Source: Candidatus Nitrosopumilus salarius BD31
GTDB taxonomy: Archaea > Thermoproteota > Nitrososphaeria > Nitrososphaerales > Nitrosopumilaceae
NCBI RefSeq assembly: GCF_000242875.2
Contig: NZ_AEXL02000090.1
Location: forward strand, 62,001 to 126,000
Length of the DNA: 64,000 nucleotides
Direction: 5' to 3'
Of this stretch, positions 48,602 to 56,860 are shown one piece after another (the first letter of the stretch is position 1; each line of letters starts with the position of its first letter). Position numbers and translations under genes: made by a program. The notes below the pieces were generated by a model. The model worked only from the letters and a program-made list of their open reading frames with translations. It ran no database searches and had not been told where the DNA came from.

Positions 48602-49505
48602 TTAACATCTTTCTTAATCCTGCACATCTGTTTCTAATGGTTACTTCTGTAACCCCTGATGCTATTGAGATGTCTTTTTGTGATTTTGTTTCTCCCGTAC
48701 TAATACATGCAAGATATAGTGCTGCAGCTGCTATGCCCATAGGATCTTTTCCTGCAACCATCCCAATTTCTTTTGCTTGATTTAAGATTACAATTGCCTT
48801 CCGCTTACTTTTTTCACTCAACTCTGCAATACTTGCTATTCTTGACACACCTTTTACCGGATCTACTACTGGCATTTTTAACTCCAATTCTCTGAAGATT
48901 AATCTGTAACATCTTGCAACATCCTTTCTTCTAATGTTGATTCCCTTTGCAATATCATCTAACGTTCTAGGCGTTTCCGTGTTTCTACATGATGCGTAAA
49001 GACATGCAGCAACTAATCCTTGAATTGATCTACCTCTGACCAATTTTTTCTCCATTGCTTTTCTGTAAATGTAAGCTGCTTTCTCAACTACTGAATCTGT
49101 CAATGCAAGTTTGTCTTTTAATTTATCCATTTCATTTAATGCTTGTCTTAGATTCCTATCCGCAGAAGAATGTGCTTGTGTCCTGCTGTCCCAAGTTCTC
49201 AATCTTTCGATAGAGCTTCTCACGCTTGCAGACAGTGGCTTACCTGTTGAATCTTTGTTTGCTGCACCAATTATGGTTGATAAACCCATGTCGTGCATTG
49301 TTAGTGACGTTCCTGCTCCTACTCTAGTTCTATTACTTTCATCATTTGAAAAAGAACGCCATTCTGCACCTGTTTCTGCAATTTTATCTGTAACTACTAG
49401 TCCGCATTTACCACAGAATAACTCTCCTGTAGTTTGGTCTGTGACCATTTTTTTGTCTCCACATGATGGACATTTAGGACCTGAAATCATTGTATTTTTA
49501 AGCAT
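48594..49505 (-). CDS. tfb: Transcription initiation factor B (TFB), canonical
   Basis: 303 residues. The N-terminal zinc ribbon is complete (CPSCGDKKM...FCGKCGLVV). The B-reader follows (GAEWRSFSNDESNRTRVG), then two cyclin folds ending GVTEVTIRNRCAGLRKML, the DNA-contacting helix that reads the BRE. It recruits RNA polymerase to TBP-bound promoters. The start could also be the ATG at 49490 (MISGPKC). The window has a second, divergent TFB at 55409. Confidence 0.96.
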   Translation of the reverse strand: MLKNTMISGPKCPSCGDKKMVTDQTTGELFCGKCGLVVTDKIAETGAEWRSFSNDESNRTRVGAGTSLTMHDMGLSTIIGAANKDSTGKPLSASVRSSIERLRTWDSRTQAHSSADRNLRQALNEMDKLKDKLALTDSVVEKAAYIYRKAMEKKLVRGRSIQGLVAACLYASCRNTETPRTLDDIAKGINIRRKDVARCYRLIFRELELKMPVVDPVKGVSRIASIAELSEKSKRKAIVILNQAKEIGMVAGKDPMGIAAAALYLACISTGETKSQKDISIASGVTEVTIRNRCAGLRKMLNE

Positions 49506-49588
49506 AATGCAGTAAATTCGTACAATTACCTTATTACCATTTTACCTAATTTCAACAGGTTAATTGTGTGTAGGTTCAGCTAACTCTT

Positions 49589-49606
49589 ATTCTAAATTTT
49601 TAGAAT
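49589..49606. repeat. Perfect 8-bp inverted repeat upstream of tfb
   Basis: ATTCTAAA and TTTAGAAT are separated by two T. The repeat lies between the stop of the metalloprotease gene and the start of tfb. It may be the hairpin/T-rich end of the former or an operator of the latter. Confidence 0.5.
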
Positions 49607-49624
49607 GAGATTCCAATTTTGAAT

Positions 49625-51064
49625 TTAGCTAAGTAAACAGTAAGCATACGACGGAGTGAATGCTGGATACATAATATTATTTTGTTCATCTACATGCTTC
49701 AAACCGATCGAATGACCTAACTCATGAGTCATGATAGTTTCAACACTTTGCACATCATACAGTTGAAAACTCCCATCGCAATTATAATCTCCCAATGTTA
49801 CTTCTACTACTCCTTTTCCAAGATGTGCATGTCCTAAAACCCCCTCTCCAATATCACGAACAACCCACGTGACCCAAACATTTGCTTCATATTTTTGATT
49901 TGTAACTTCAAATTTCATTTTTATCTTTTGGTTGTCTGTACTAAGTTCCTGTCCTTCCCAAAATGCAAATGAATTTTTTAATGTACTGACATGATCTAAT
50001 GGAAGTCCGGTTGGTTGATCATTAATGAATACTTTGTAGTGAACAATGTATGTCCCGTTAATTATCTCGTATGTTGGATTTGGAAATTTTTCTGATGCTT
50101 TTTTGACTTCTTCTTCAAAATTCCATTTAATATAATCTCTTAGGAATTTTTTAATAACATCTTGGCTAGGATTGGGGTATTCGATATATCGTTTTTCTTT
50201 GGAAATATTATTTGATATGTCTCTAAGATATTTCTCAAACAAATAAAATTCGTGCTCTAACTCCTCCTGTGATTTTTGAGGCTCTTTATTGTCATTGATG
50301 ATGATCAATCCGCTTTTTATCATGTATTGAATACCCGAAACAAATGCTTCATCATCGATTTGCTCATCTGCCCACCAACCGGCATTATTTTTAACCCACT
50401 CTGGGATGTTTTCTTTGGATTCCATCTGAGTTTTTACTGGTGGAATTTGAATTATTTTATTTTCTATTAAATATAATAACGCTGAAATAAATTCACTATC
50501 TTCAATATTTCCAACTGACCACCATTTTGCTATTGGTTTTATCCACTCTGGAATGGATGTAATGTATGTTTTTTCTAAATCTTTTGGCTTTTCTGTTGGT
50601 GTGTATGGATATTTTGTAATTACTTTATTGATAAAGTCATTATAATTTTTAATTACTGTGCTATTTGGTTTTTCATCAAGTGCTTTTTGAAAATATAATA
50701 TGGATTCTTGATACTCTCCAAGATTTCCAAATCCTACGCCCATCCCAGTTAATGAAATTACATCGTTTGGTTTGTATTGCAAAACCTTGAAAAATTGTTT
50801 AAGGGATTCATTGTGTTGATCTAGATTGCTTTGAGCAATTCCTTTCATTTTCAAAGTTGAGATGTTATTTGGTATGATTTCTAAAATGTTATCATATATT
50901 GTGATTGCTTGTTTGTAATCTCCTTTTACAAAATACTCTTTAGCCTCATTAAACATTAATTCTGCATCTTGTTCCGTTTGTGCAAATACTTCTGTTGAAA
51001 TAATGGACAAATTTAACAAAATTAATATCAACAAATAAAATCTTGGCATGATATCTTTCCTCAT
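49625..51064 (-). CDS. Secreted TPR / W-module / matrixin-type metalloprotease
   Basis: 479 residues. Signal peptide (FYLLILILLNLSIISTEVFA), about three TPR repeats (residues 30-135), two W-modules (IPEWIKPIAKWWSVGNIE; IPEWVKNNAGWWADEQID), and a C-terminal zinc protease with HELGHSIGLKH and Met-turn IMYP, the metzincin (matrixin) signature. It should be secreted and cut extracellular protein. I know no described enzyme with this domain order. Confidence 0.85.
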   Translation of the reverse strand: MRKDIMPRFYLLILILLNLSIISTEVFAQTEQDAELMFNEAKEYFVKGDYKQAITIYDNILEIIPNNISTLKMKGIAQSNLDQHNESLKQFFKVLQYKPNDVISLTGMGVGFGNLGEYQESILYFQKALDEKPNSTVIKNYNDFINKVITKYPYTPTEKPKDLEKTYITSIPEWIKPIAKWWSVGNIEDSEFISALLYLIENKIIQIPPVKTQMESKENIPEWVKNNAGWWADEQIDDEAFVSGIQYMIKSGLIIINDNKEPQKSQEELEHEFYLFEKYLRDISNNISKEKRYIEYPNPSQDVIKKFLRDYIKWNFEEEVKKASEKFPNPTYEIINGTYIVHYKVFINDQPTGLPLDHVSTLKNSFAFWEGQELSTDNQKIKMKFEVTNQKYEANVWVTWVVRDIGEGVLGHAHLGKGVVEVTLGDYNCDGSFQLYDVQSVETIMTHELGHSIGLKHVDEQNNIMYPAFTPSYAYCLLS

Positions 51065-51185
51065 TTCTTTGATTTTAGATATAGTTTATTTCTAATTTAT
51101 ACTCAATTTGGCTTTGTTTTTACTTTATCCAGATTGACTGTGCCTATTATGAAAATCTTTAATTTATTTATGATTATGTGGTTTT

Positions 51186-51572
51186 GTGTTGACAAAAATT
51201 GGCGTTGGGGAAATAATTTACAGTCTACGTAAAAAAATCCATGACATTCAATTTGAATTAGATCAATTAGATAACCCGTCATCTGAAATTCCTGAATTAA
51301 TTGACTCTGCAAATCAATTGCGTTTAAACGAATATTTATCTAAAGTCAATGATAAGAAAACTGATCTCTTATCTGCCTATGAACAATATTCAGTAGCTTT
51401 GGAGGAATTATTATCAACAGTATTTGATATACAAAATGAACTAAAAGATATTTTGAAAGAACAATCGTTAATGATTAGCTCGAAATCACAAAAATCACAA
51501 AAATCACAAAAATCACAAAAATCACAAAAATCACAAAAATCACAAAAATCACAAAAATCACAAAAATATTAA
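51186..51572 (+). CDS. Coiled-coil protein with nine SQK repeats
   Basis: 128 residues from a GTG start. Residues ~1-98 are helical and charged (a likely coiled coil or helical bundle, VGEIIYSLRKKIHDIQFELDQLDN). The C-terminal 28 residues are a pure (SQK)9 tail coded by the 9-bp tandem repeat at 51486. The tail is basic and disordered and rich in possible phosphorylation sites. The family is unknown. It is convergent with birA. Confidence 0.65.
   Translation: MLTKIGVGEIIYSLRKKIHDIQFELDQLDNPSSEIPELIDSANQLRLNEYLSKVNDKKTDLLSAYEQYSVALEELLSTVFDIQNELKDILKEQSLMISSKSQKSQKSQKSQKSQKSQKSQKSQKSQKY
51486..51566 (+). repeat. 9-bp tandem repeat, nine exact copies
   Basis: TCACAAAAA repeated nine times without error, in frame, coding Ser-Gln-Lys. 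Copy number can change by slippage without shifting the frame. The perfect identity shows recent expansion or homogenisation. Confidence 0.95.
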
Positions 51573-51581
51573 AAAATAATT

Positions 51582-52589
51582 TTATTTTGATAAATGAATA
51601 ACATCCCCTGCAATAACTCTGCATGTTTTACCCTTATCTAAAATTACCAATGCCCCATCTTCGTCTATTCTAATTGCCTTTCCTTTAATTTTCTCATCTG
51701 TTGTGTTTAACTCTACATTCTTTCCAATTGTTGATGATCTCTTTGACCATTCTGAAATAATTTTCTTTATTTGTTTTGCATTGAGTGCTTTGTATATTTT
51801 TTCTAATTCCACTAAAAATGTTTGAACTAAATGAATTGGTTTTACATCTACCTTTTGTTCGCTTAGTGATGTGACTCCATAAAAATTTGGTGTACCTTTG
51901 AGATTTTTTTCAATCTCTTTTGTATTCACGTTGAAATTAATTCCGACTCCTAAAACTAAACTCTCAATTTTATTTGATTCTAATGAAACGTCTACTAACA
52001 TGCCTGCAACTTTCTTTCCGTTAAGTGTTAAATCATTTGGCCATTTTAATTCAGGAGTAATCGAGAATGTTTTTTCTATTGCAATTGATAATGCCAGCGC
52101 TGATGCAATTGGAAATAATGTTGTGATTGATATGTCAAACTTTGGTTGTAATATGATAGAAATCCAAATGCCCCCTTTTGGTGAAATCCATTGTCTTCCT
52201 GATCTTCCTCTCCCACCTGTTTGTTTTGATGCCACTATCACTGCCCCGTTATTTGCAGGATCGTGTGCCATTTTTAGCGCCTGATTTTGAGTAGAATCTA
52301 TAGAATCAAAATAATATGCTTGTTTTCCAATTATTTTGGTTTTTAGATTTGATGTAATTTCCCACGGTAAAAGTAAATCTGAATTTGCTAAAAGTTTGTA
52401 ACCTGATTTCTGTTTTGATTCTACTTCGTATCCTAACTCTTGAATTTTCTTGATGTGTTTCCACACTGCTACTCTACTAATTCTTAAAACATCGCTCAAA
52501 TCTTGTCCTGACAGATATTCGGTATTGTGAGTTTGCAAAAATGTAAGCACTTTCACTAATCCTGGATTGTCAAAAGAATTGTAAATCAA
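51582..52589 (-). CDS. birA: Biotin-protein ligase with N-terminal HTH (BirA)
   Basis: 335 residues. A winged helix (~10-65; SGQDLSDVLRISRVAVWKHIK) is followed by the ligase domain with biotinyl-AMP loop GGRGRSGRQWISPKGG, the LKWPNDL motif and a C-terminal SH3-like part. It biotinylates acetyl/propionyl-CoA carboxylase, a key enzyme of archaeal CO2 fixation, and the HTH may regulate biotin genes as in E. coli. Confidence 0.95.
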   Translation of the reverse strand: MIYNSFDNPGLVKVLTFLQTHNTEYLSGQDLSDVLRISRVAVWKHIKKIQELGYEVESKQKSGYKLLANSDLLLPWEITSNLKTKIIGKQAYYFDSIDSTQNQALKMAHDPANNGAVIVASKQTGGRGRSGRQWISPKGGIWISIILQPKFDISITTLFPIASALALSIAIEKTFSITPELKWPNDLTLNGKKVAGMLVDVSLESNKIESLVLGVGINFNVNTKEIEKNLKGTPNFYGVTSLSEQKVDVKPIHLVQTFLVELEKIYKALNAKQIKKIISEWSKRSSTIGKNVELNTTDEKIKGKAIRIDEDGALVILDKGKTCRVIAGDVIHLSK

Positions 52590-52625
52590 CTATGTATGGT
52601 TTGAATTTCAAGTATAAAATGCACA

Positions 52626-53132
52626 CTAGAATCCGATATCAATATCAAATCCACCGTCATCCATACCTGGATCATCCATACTCCCTTCATCCATTTCTGG
52701 CATACTGTCTGCTGGAATGTATTCTGACATTTCCATCCCCATCATGCTGAACATCATGGAGAACATCATCATATCCATCACTCCAAAGAACATCATATTT
52801 GGAAACAACGATTTGTTCTCATCCATCTGTTGTTTCAATTTTTCCTTATCTCCTGTTTTGTAAATTAATGACATTTGATTCCACTTGTCTTGTAATTCAT
52901 GAACTCGTTCATCTACTTCTTTGGACCCTTTCTCTGTGGGGATGATTTCAATTTTCATTCCTAACCACCCCTTTTTTTTCTCCACCTGGATAAACCCTCT
53001 TTTTTCTAGCTTTTCTAAAATTGAATTCAATTCCTCAGATTCAATATGTGTGGTTTTTTGAATTTTATCAAATTTTCTGATTCCATGTTTAATTGCACCT
53101 AGAACTATCAAATCTTTTGGTTCTGAATCCAT
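52626..53132 (-). CDS. Winged-helix protein with methionine-rich tail
   Basis: 168 residues. N-terminal winged helix (~5-80; MarR-like recognition helix SEELNSILEKLEKRGFIQV), a linker, and a very Met-rich stretch near residues 112-135 (MMFFGVMDMMMFSMMFSMMG) followed by an acidic, Gly-rich tail (SMDDPGMDDGGFDIDIGF). The Met run could bind Cu(I) or insert in the membrane. It may be a metal- or membrane-responsive regulator; this is inference. Confidence 0.7.
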   Translation of the reverse strand: MDSEPKDLIVLGAIKHGIRKFDKIQKTTHIESEELNSILEKLEKRGFIQVEKKKGWLGMKIEIIPTEKGSKEVDERVHELQDKWNQMSLIYKTGDKEKLKQQMDENKSLFPNMMFFGVMDMMMFSMMFSMMGMEMSEYIPADSMPEMDEGSMDDPGMDDGGFDIDIGF

Positions 53133-53208
53133 ATTTTCAATTCTTACTATGACTAAAAAATTCTTTGTTTATTCAGATTGTTTCAAAAATTATATTCTTC
53201 ATGATTGA

Positions 53209-53631
53209 ATGTTTACTGTGGAGCAAGACTCTCATACTGATGAAGAAATCCGTAGAATTCTCTCAATGACTAATGTGGCTGTAGTGGGAATGTCTAAGAA
53301 CTTTACGAAAGCTGCTCATTATGTGCCAAAATATCTTTTAGAACATGACTATAATGTAATTCCTGTAAACCCCACCAGTGACAAAATTTTGGGCCAAAAA
53401 TGCTATAATTCTGTTTCAGAAATATCTGAGGATGTTGAAATTGTTAATGTGTTTAGGCCATCAGAGCATGTCTTACCTGTTGTTTTGGATGCCATCCAGA
53501 AAAAACCCAAAGTAATTTGGTTACAAGAAGGAATTCATAACCCAGAAGCTGAAGATCTAGCAAGAAAAGAAGGAATTGAAATAGTTTTCAACCGATGTAT
53601 GTTTGCTGAACACCAGAGATTGTTAAAATGA
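53209..53631 (+). CDS. CoA-binding domain protein
   Basis: 140 residues with the Rossmann fold of the CoA-binding family (VAVVGMSKNFTKAAHYVPKYL; NVFRPSEHVLPVVLDAI; WLQEGIHNPEAEDLARKEGI). It resembles the N-terminal domain of succinyl-CoA synthetase alpha but has no catalytic part. It is coupled to the next gene by a four-base overlap. Confidence 0.9.
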   Translation: MFTVEQDSHTDEEIRRILSMTNVAVVGMSKNFTKAAHYVPKYLLEHDYNVIPVNPTSDKILGQKCYNSVSEISEDVEIVNVFRPSEHVLPVVLDAIQKKPKVIWLQEGIHNPEAEDLARKEGIEIVFNRCMFAEHQRLLK

Positions 53632-53993
53632 CAAGTTTCGAAAATTTTTACCATGATTTGCTTGAATTCCTAAAAAAATATGAGCATCTTAATACTCCTC
53701 TGAGAGTTGAAAAAGATCTTGAAAATGACATTGTAAAAATATTTGGTGAAAAAATTACATCATTGGCCAAGGCACAAAATGGTCTAAATGATGTAACTGA
53801 ACTTGCATACACTACAGCTGAACATCATCCTTATTGGAATTTGATTTACAACTGTGCTGAAATTGCAAACAGTGTATTAGAAAAATGGAAAGAAACTCTG
53901 ACTGAAGATGATTTGGCAGATATAGATTGGTCTCTAAAAGAAATTAATCAAACTCTTGAAAAAATTAAAACAAAGAATGGCCCCTTATCCTAG
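53628..53993 (+). CDS. Hypothetical helical protein, 121 residues
   Basis: An all-helical, acidic soluble protein (MTSFENFYHDLLEFLKKYEH start). The ATG overlaps the stop of the CoA-binding gene, so they are co-translated and may form a complex. No motif is known to me. Confidence 0.7.
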   Translation: MTSFENFYHDLLEFLKKYEHLNTPLRVEKDLENDIVKIFGEKITSLAKAQNGLNDVTELAYTTAEHHPYWNLIYNCAEIANSVLEKWKETLTEDDLADIDWSLKEINQTLEKIKTKNGPLS

Positions 53994-54027
53994 ACAGAGA
54001 TAAATATTCTGAGATGGCAATCTTTGT

Positions 54028-55239
54028 ATGTCTATCAAAATTGGTTTGATTGGAAAAACCAATACTGGCAAGACGACGTTTTTTAATTCTGCGACTCTTT
54101 CTTCTGAAGAAATTTCATCATATCCTTTCACTACTAAAAAACCCGTATCTGGTGTTGCACATGCAATTACTCTTTGTGTACATCCTGAATTTAAAATTCA
54201 AGACAACCCCAATAATTCCAAATGTCTTGATGGGTGGCGTTATATTCCAATTGAGTTAATTGATTTGCCCGGACTCATAAAAGATGCCTGGAAAGGAAAA
54301 GGTCTTGGAAATCAATTCTTGTCGATTGCTGCACAATCTGATGCACTACTCCATGTAGTTGATGCATCTGGAGGGATTGATTCTACTGGAAAAATCACTG
54401 AGGTTGGCACTGGAGATCCAATATCCGACTTTGCAGATATTGAGGAAGAATTGATCATGTGGTATCATAAAATTTTAGAAGGTAACCGAGAAAAAGTTTC
54501 TAAACTGATAAAATCTGGCTCTCACATTTTTGATGCAATTACTGATCTTTATCGTGGAATTGGTGTGAACAAAGCTCATGTTAAAAAAACAATTTTAGCT
54601 ACAGGGCTTGAAGACAAAAATTTTGATGATTTTGATATGGTTGATAGTAAAAAATTTGCAACATATCTTAGAAAGATTTCAAAACCAACATTAATTGTTG
54701 CAAACAAAGTTGATGTTGAAGGTGCTGACAGAAATTTCGATAGATTACGAGAGAGATATAATGATTCAATTATAATCCCTGTAAGTGGCGATAGTGAATT
54801 TGTTCTTAGACGTGCAGAACAAAAGGGATTGATAAAATACTCTCCTGGCTCAGAACAATTTGAAATTCTTAAAGCTGATGAATTGAATGAAAAACAAACT
54901 AACGCACTAGATTTTATCAAAAAAGGTATAATGGGCGAATATATGAGAACAGGAGTTCAATTTGCAATAAATGTGGCTGTTTTTAAATTACTGAAAATGA
55001 ATTCAATTTATCCAGTTGCAGATGAAAAAAACCTCTCTGATAAAAAAGGGCGAATATTGCCTGACTTGATTTTGTTAAAAGATGGTGCAACAATAAATGA
55101 TCTTGCAAAAGAAATTCACACTGATTTGACAAAAGGATTGCTTTATGCAAAAGATTTGAGATATGGTTTAAGATTGCCTACTGACTATCAGCTAAGAGAT
55201 AGAGATGTGGTGTCTCTGGTAAGCGCTGCAAAAAAATAA
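54028..55239 (+). CDS. ychF: YchF/Obg-type GTPase (ATPase)
   Basis: 403 residues. G1 GLIGKTNTGKTTFFN, G3 IDLPGLIKDAWKGKGLG, G4 NKVD, followed by a helical insert and a C-terminal TGS-like domain (RDRDVVSLVSAAKK). Archaeal YchF-family members bind ribosomes and hydrolyse ATP or GTP. A 19th-residue Thr replaces the usual Asn/Val; otherwise normal. It converges with the small zinc protein. Confidence 0.93.
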   Translation: MSIKIGLIGKTNTGKTTFFNSATLSSEEISSYPFTTKKPVSGVAHAITLCVHPEFKIQDNPNNSKCLDGWRYIPIELIDLPGLIKDAWKGKGLGNQFLSIAAQSDALLHVVDASGGIDSTGKITEVGTGDPISDFADIEEELIMWYHKILEGNREKVSKLIKSGSHIFDAITDLYRGIGVNKAHVKKTILATGLEDKNFDDFDMVDSKKFATYLRKISKPTLIVANKVDVEGADRNFDRLRERYNDSIIIPVSGDSEFVLRRAEQKGLIKYSPGSEQFEILKADELNEKQTNALDFIKKGIMGEYMRTGVQFAINVAVFKLLKMNSIYPVADEKNLSDKKGRILPDLILLKDGATINDLAKEIHTDLTKGLLYAKDLRYGLRLPTDYQLRDRDVVSLVSAAKK

Positions 55240-55425
55240 TCAATCTTTTTTCTTACTTCGAGGCTTTGTTCTTAATACTGCTTTACAACAAACACATCTT
55301 GTATCCTCTGATGACAAAAATATCCCACAAAACGTACATCTTTTTTGTCCAATTTCATACCTAATTTTGTTTGGAACTGGCTCTGCTTTATGCATCTGGC
55401 AAATTCCCCTACATGTTCGACCCAT
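55240..55425 (-). CDS. Small zinc-ribbon protein linked to tfb2
   Basis: About 61 residues (MGRTCRGICQMHKAEPVPNK start). Two Cys pairs plus extras (CTFCGIF, CVCC) give a zinc ribbon in a basic protein (KPRSKKKD tail). The start overlaps the end of the divergent TFB by 17 bases, so it is co-expressed with that TFB. It may be an accessory factor, or a free-standing ribbon for the TFB that lacks a complete one; this is inference. Confidence 0.75.
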   Translation of the reverse strand: MGRTCRGICQMHKAEPVPNKIRYEIGQKRCTFCGIFLSSEDTRCVCCKAVLRTKPRSKKKD

Positions 55426-56329
55426 TAATTTCACCTCCTATTCTTTCTTTGATCTCCTTAGTTCTGTCTCTGATGGTAACTGAGCTAATTCCTGATACTT
55501 TAGAAATTTTTACTTGAGATATTTTTTCATGATTTATCGTAACTGCTAAATTAACGGCTGCAGCTGCCATGCCAATAGGATTTTTGCTTGTTGAAATGTT
55601 TTTTTTTGCTGAAATTCTGAGTATTTTAAATGCGAGTCGTTCTGTTTTTTCTGAGATATTCGCTGCTGTAGCAATTCTTGTCACAAATTCAATTGGGTCA
55701 TATGATTCAGGATTAATTTGTAATTCTTTTACAAGAAACCTGTATGTTCTTTGTAAATCCCTCTTCTTGATGTTGCCAGCATCTGCAACATCTTGTAGTG
55801 TTCTAGGGATGTTGGTACTTCTGCAGGCAATGTATATTGTAGCACAAAGTATTCCTGATGTGGATCTTCCTGTGAGAATTTTTTTAGCAGCAATTTTTCT
55901 AAATAGATATGCAGTGTGTTCAGTAACTGATTCTGGTAATGCCAGTTTTGATGAAATTCCGTCTAATAATGTAAATGCTTTTTGAAATGATTTTACTGCA
56001 TTAGATGAGCGACTATTTCTATCCCACATTCTTAAGCGGTAAAACATACGACGATTCTCTACTGATAATGATTTACCTGTGGAATCTCTGTCTTTTGATT
56101 CGATAATTGTTGACAGACCCATGTCTATCATCTTCAAAGAAATTTTTTGCCCACTTCTACTGTTATTCTGATATTCTTCACTAAAGTAACCTGATCTTTC
56201 TACCCCTGAATCAATAACTCTTTCAGAAAAAACTGAACCGCAGCTACCACATGCAATTTCACCTGTGTAAGGATCTGTGATCAAGCTATTTTTTTTACAG
56301 TTTTTTTGATGCACTAATTTTGTTAACAT
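55409..56329 (-). CDS. Divergent TFB paralogue with incomplete zinc ribbon
   Basis: 306 residues. The two cyclin folds and the C-terminal recognition helix (GISSVTIRDRTKEIKERI) are clear. In the N-terminal ribbon, the second knuckle CGSCG is intact but the first, CPxC in normal TFBs, reads HQKNCKKN with one Cys only. The B-reader is also altered (SGVERSGYFSEEYQNNS). It may bind the same TBP but choose other promoters. A small zinc-ribbon gene follows it. Its promoter has a TTACCACTAG element. Confidence 0.9.
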   Translation of the reverse strand: MLTKLVHQKNCKKNSLITDPYTGEIACGSCGSVFSERVIDSGVERSGYFSEEYQNNSRSGQKISLKMIDMGLSTIIESKDRDSTGKSLSVENRRMFYRLRMWDRNSRSSNAVKSFQKAFTLLDGISSKLALPESVTEHTAYLFRKIAAKKILTGRSTSGILCATIYIACRSTNIPRTLQDVADAGNIKKRDLQRTYRFLVKELQINPESYDPIEFVTRIATAANISEKTERLAFKILRISAKKNISTSKNPIGMAAAAVNLAVTINHEKISQVKISKVSGISSVTIRDRTKEIKERIGGEINGSNM

Positions 56330-56349
56330 ACTGTATTCTGCGCTGTAAA

Positions 56350-56455
56350 TTATTTAAGGTCAGGATATTTTTTTAACTAGTGGTAAATTATACCTAAAAT
56401 TCATGTTAATTTAGCAATCTTGGCACTAGTTCAATTTTTGTCAATCGTATAAATA
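56350..56455. promoter_or_regulatory. Divergent promoters of tfb2 and 56480 gene with TTRNCACTAG elements
   Basis: Minus strand: TATA-like box at 56350-56358 (about 25 bases before the ATG at 56329) and TTACCACTAG at 56377-56386, leaving 18 nt between them. Plus strand: TTGGCACTAG at 56420-56429, 18 nt gap, then TATAAATA at 56448-56455. A weaker TTGTCAATCG (8 of 10) abuts that TATA box. The same layout recurs at 57.7-57.9 and 62.5 kb. Confidence 0.7.
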
Positions 56456-56479
56456 AAAAAATTAATGAACATATTTAGC

Positions 56480-56839
56480 ATGCCCCATATTGTTTTAGAT
56501 CAACAAATTGATCTTTTTGATTATTCAAAAAAGTTCAGTCCTGTTTTCCAAAAATCACCTCTAATTAAAATTCCAACCATCTATGTTGAAAAGGATGGCA
56601 ATGTTGCAATATTACCAACTATTGTAATTGACGAAAAACATCAGGAGTTTTTTATTCAAATTATTACAAATGCTAAAAAAACTACTATTAGGTTATTGCC
56701 TCAAACAGATCCTGAAAAAACTGATTCTGTCAAATTTTCATTAGTCAAAGTTTACGATCAAATGAAGTACAACTATCCTAACATCTCAATATCAAAATCA
56801 AATTTATTTGATTATGTCCAAATGCATGAATCTATGTGA
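56480..56839 (+). CDS. Hypothetical protein with TTRNCACTAG promoter
   Basis: 119 residues from the ATG at 56480 (MPHIVLDQQIDLFDYSKKF). The ATG at 56465 is only about 13 bases from the TATA box centre at 56452, while 56480 is 28 bases away. The protein is soluble and alpha/beta, with a likely domain of repeated hydrophobic strands (VAILPTIVIDEKHQEFFIQI). I do not know the family. It is divergent from tfb2. Confidence 0.65.
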   Translation: MPHIVLDQQIDLFDYSKKFSPVFQKSPLIKIPTIYVEKDGNVAILPTIVIDEKHQEFFIQIITNAKKTTIRLLPQTDPEKTDSVKFSLVKVYDQMKYNYPNISISKSNLFDYVQMHESM

Positions 56840-56860
56840 ATAACATCCTTTATGTAATTA

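Noticed and set aside
51486-51566. Possible CRISPR or regulatory repeat array
   Set aside because: Units are 9 bp without spacers and in frame with the coding region, so it is a microsatellite.
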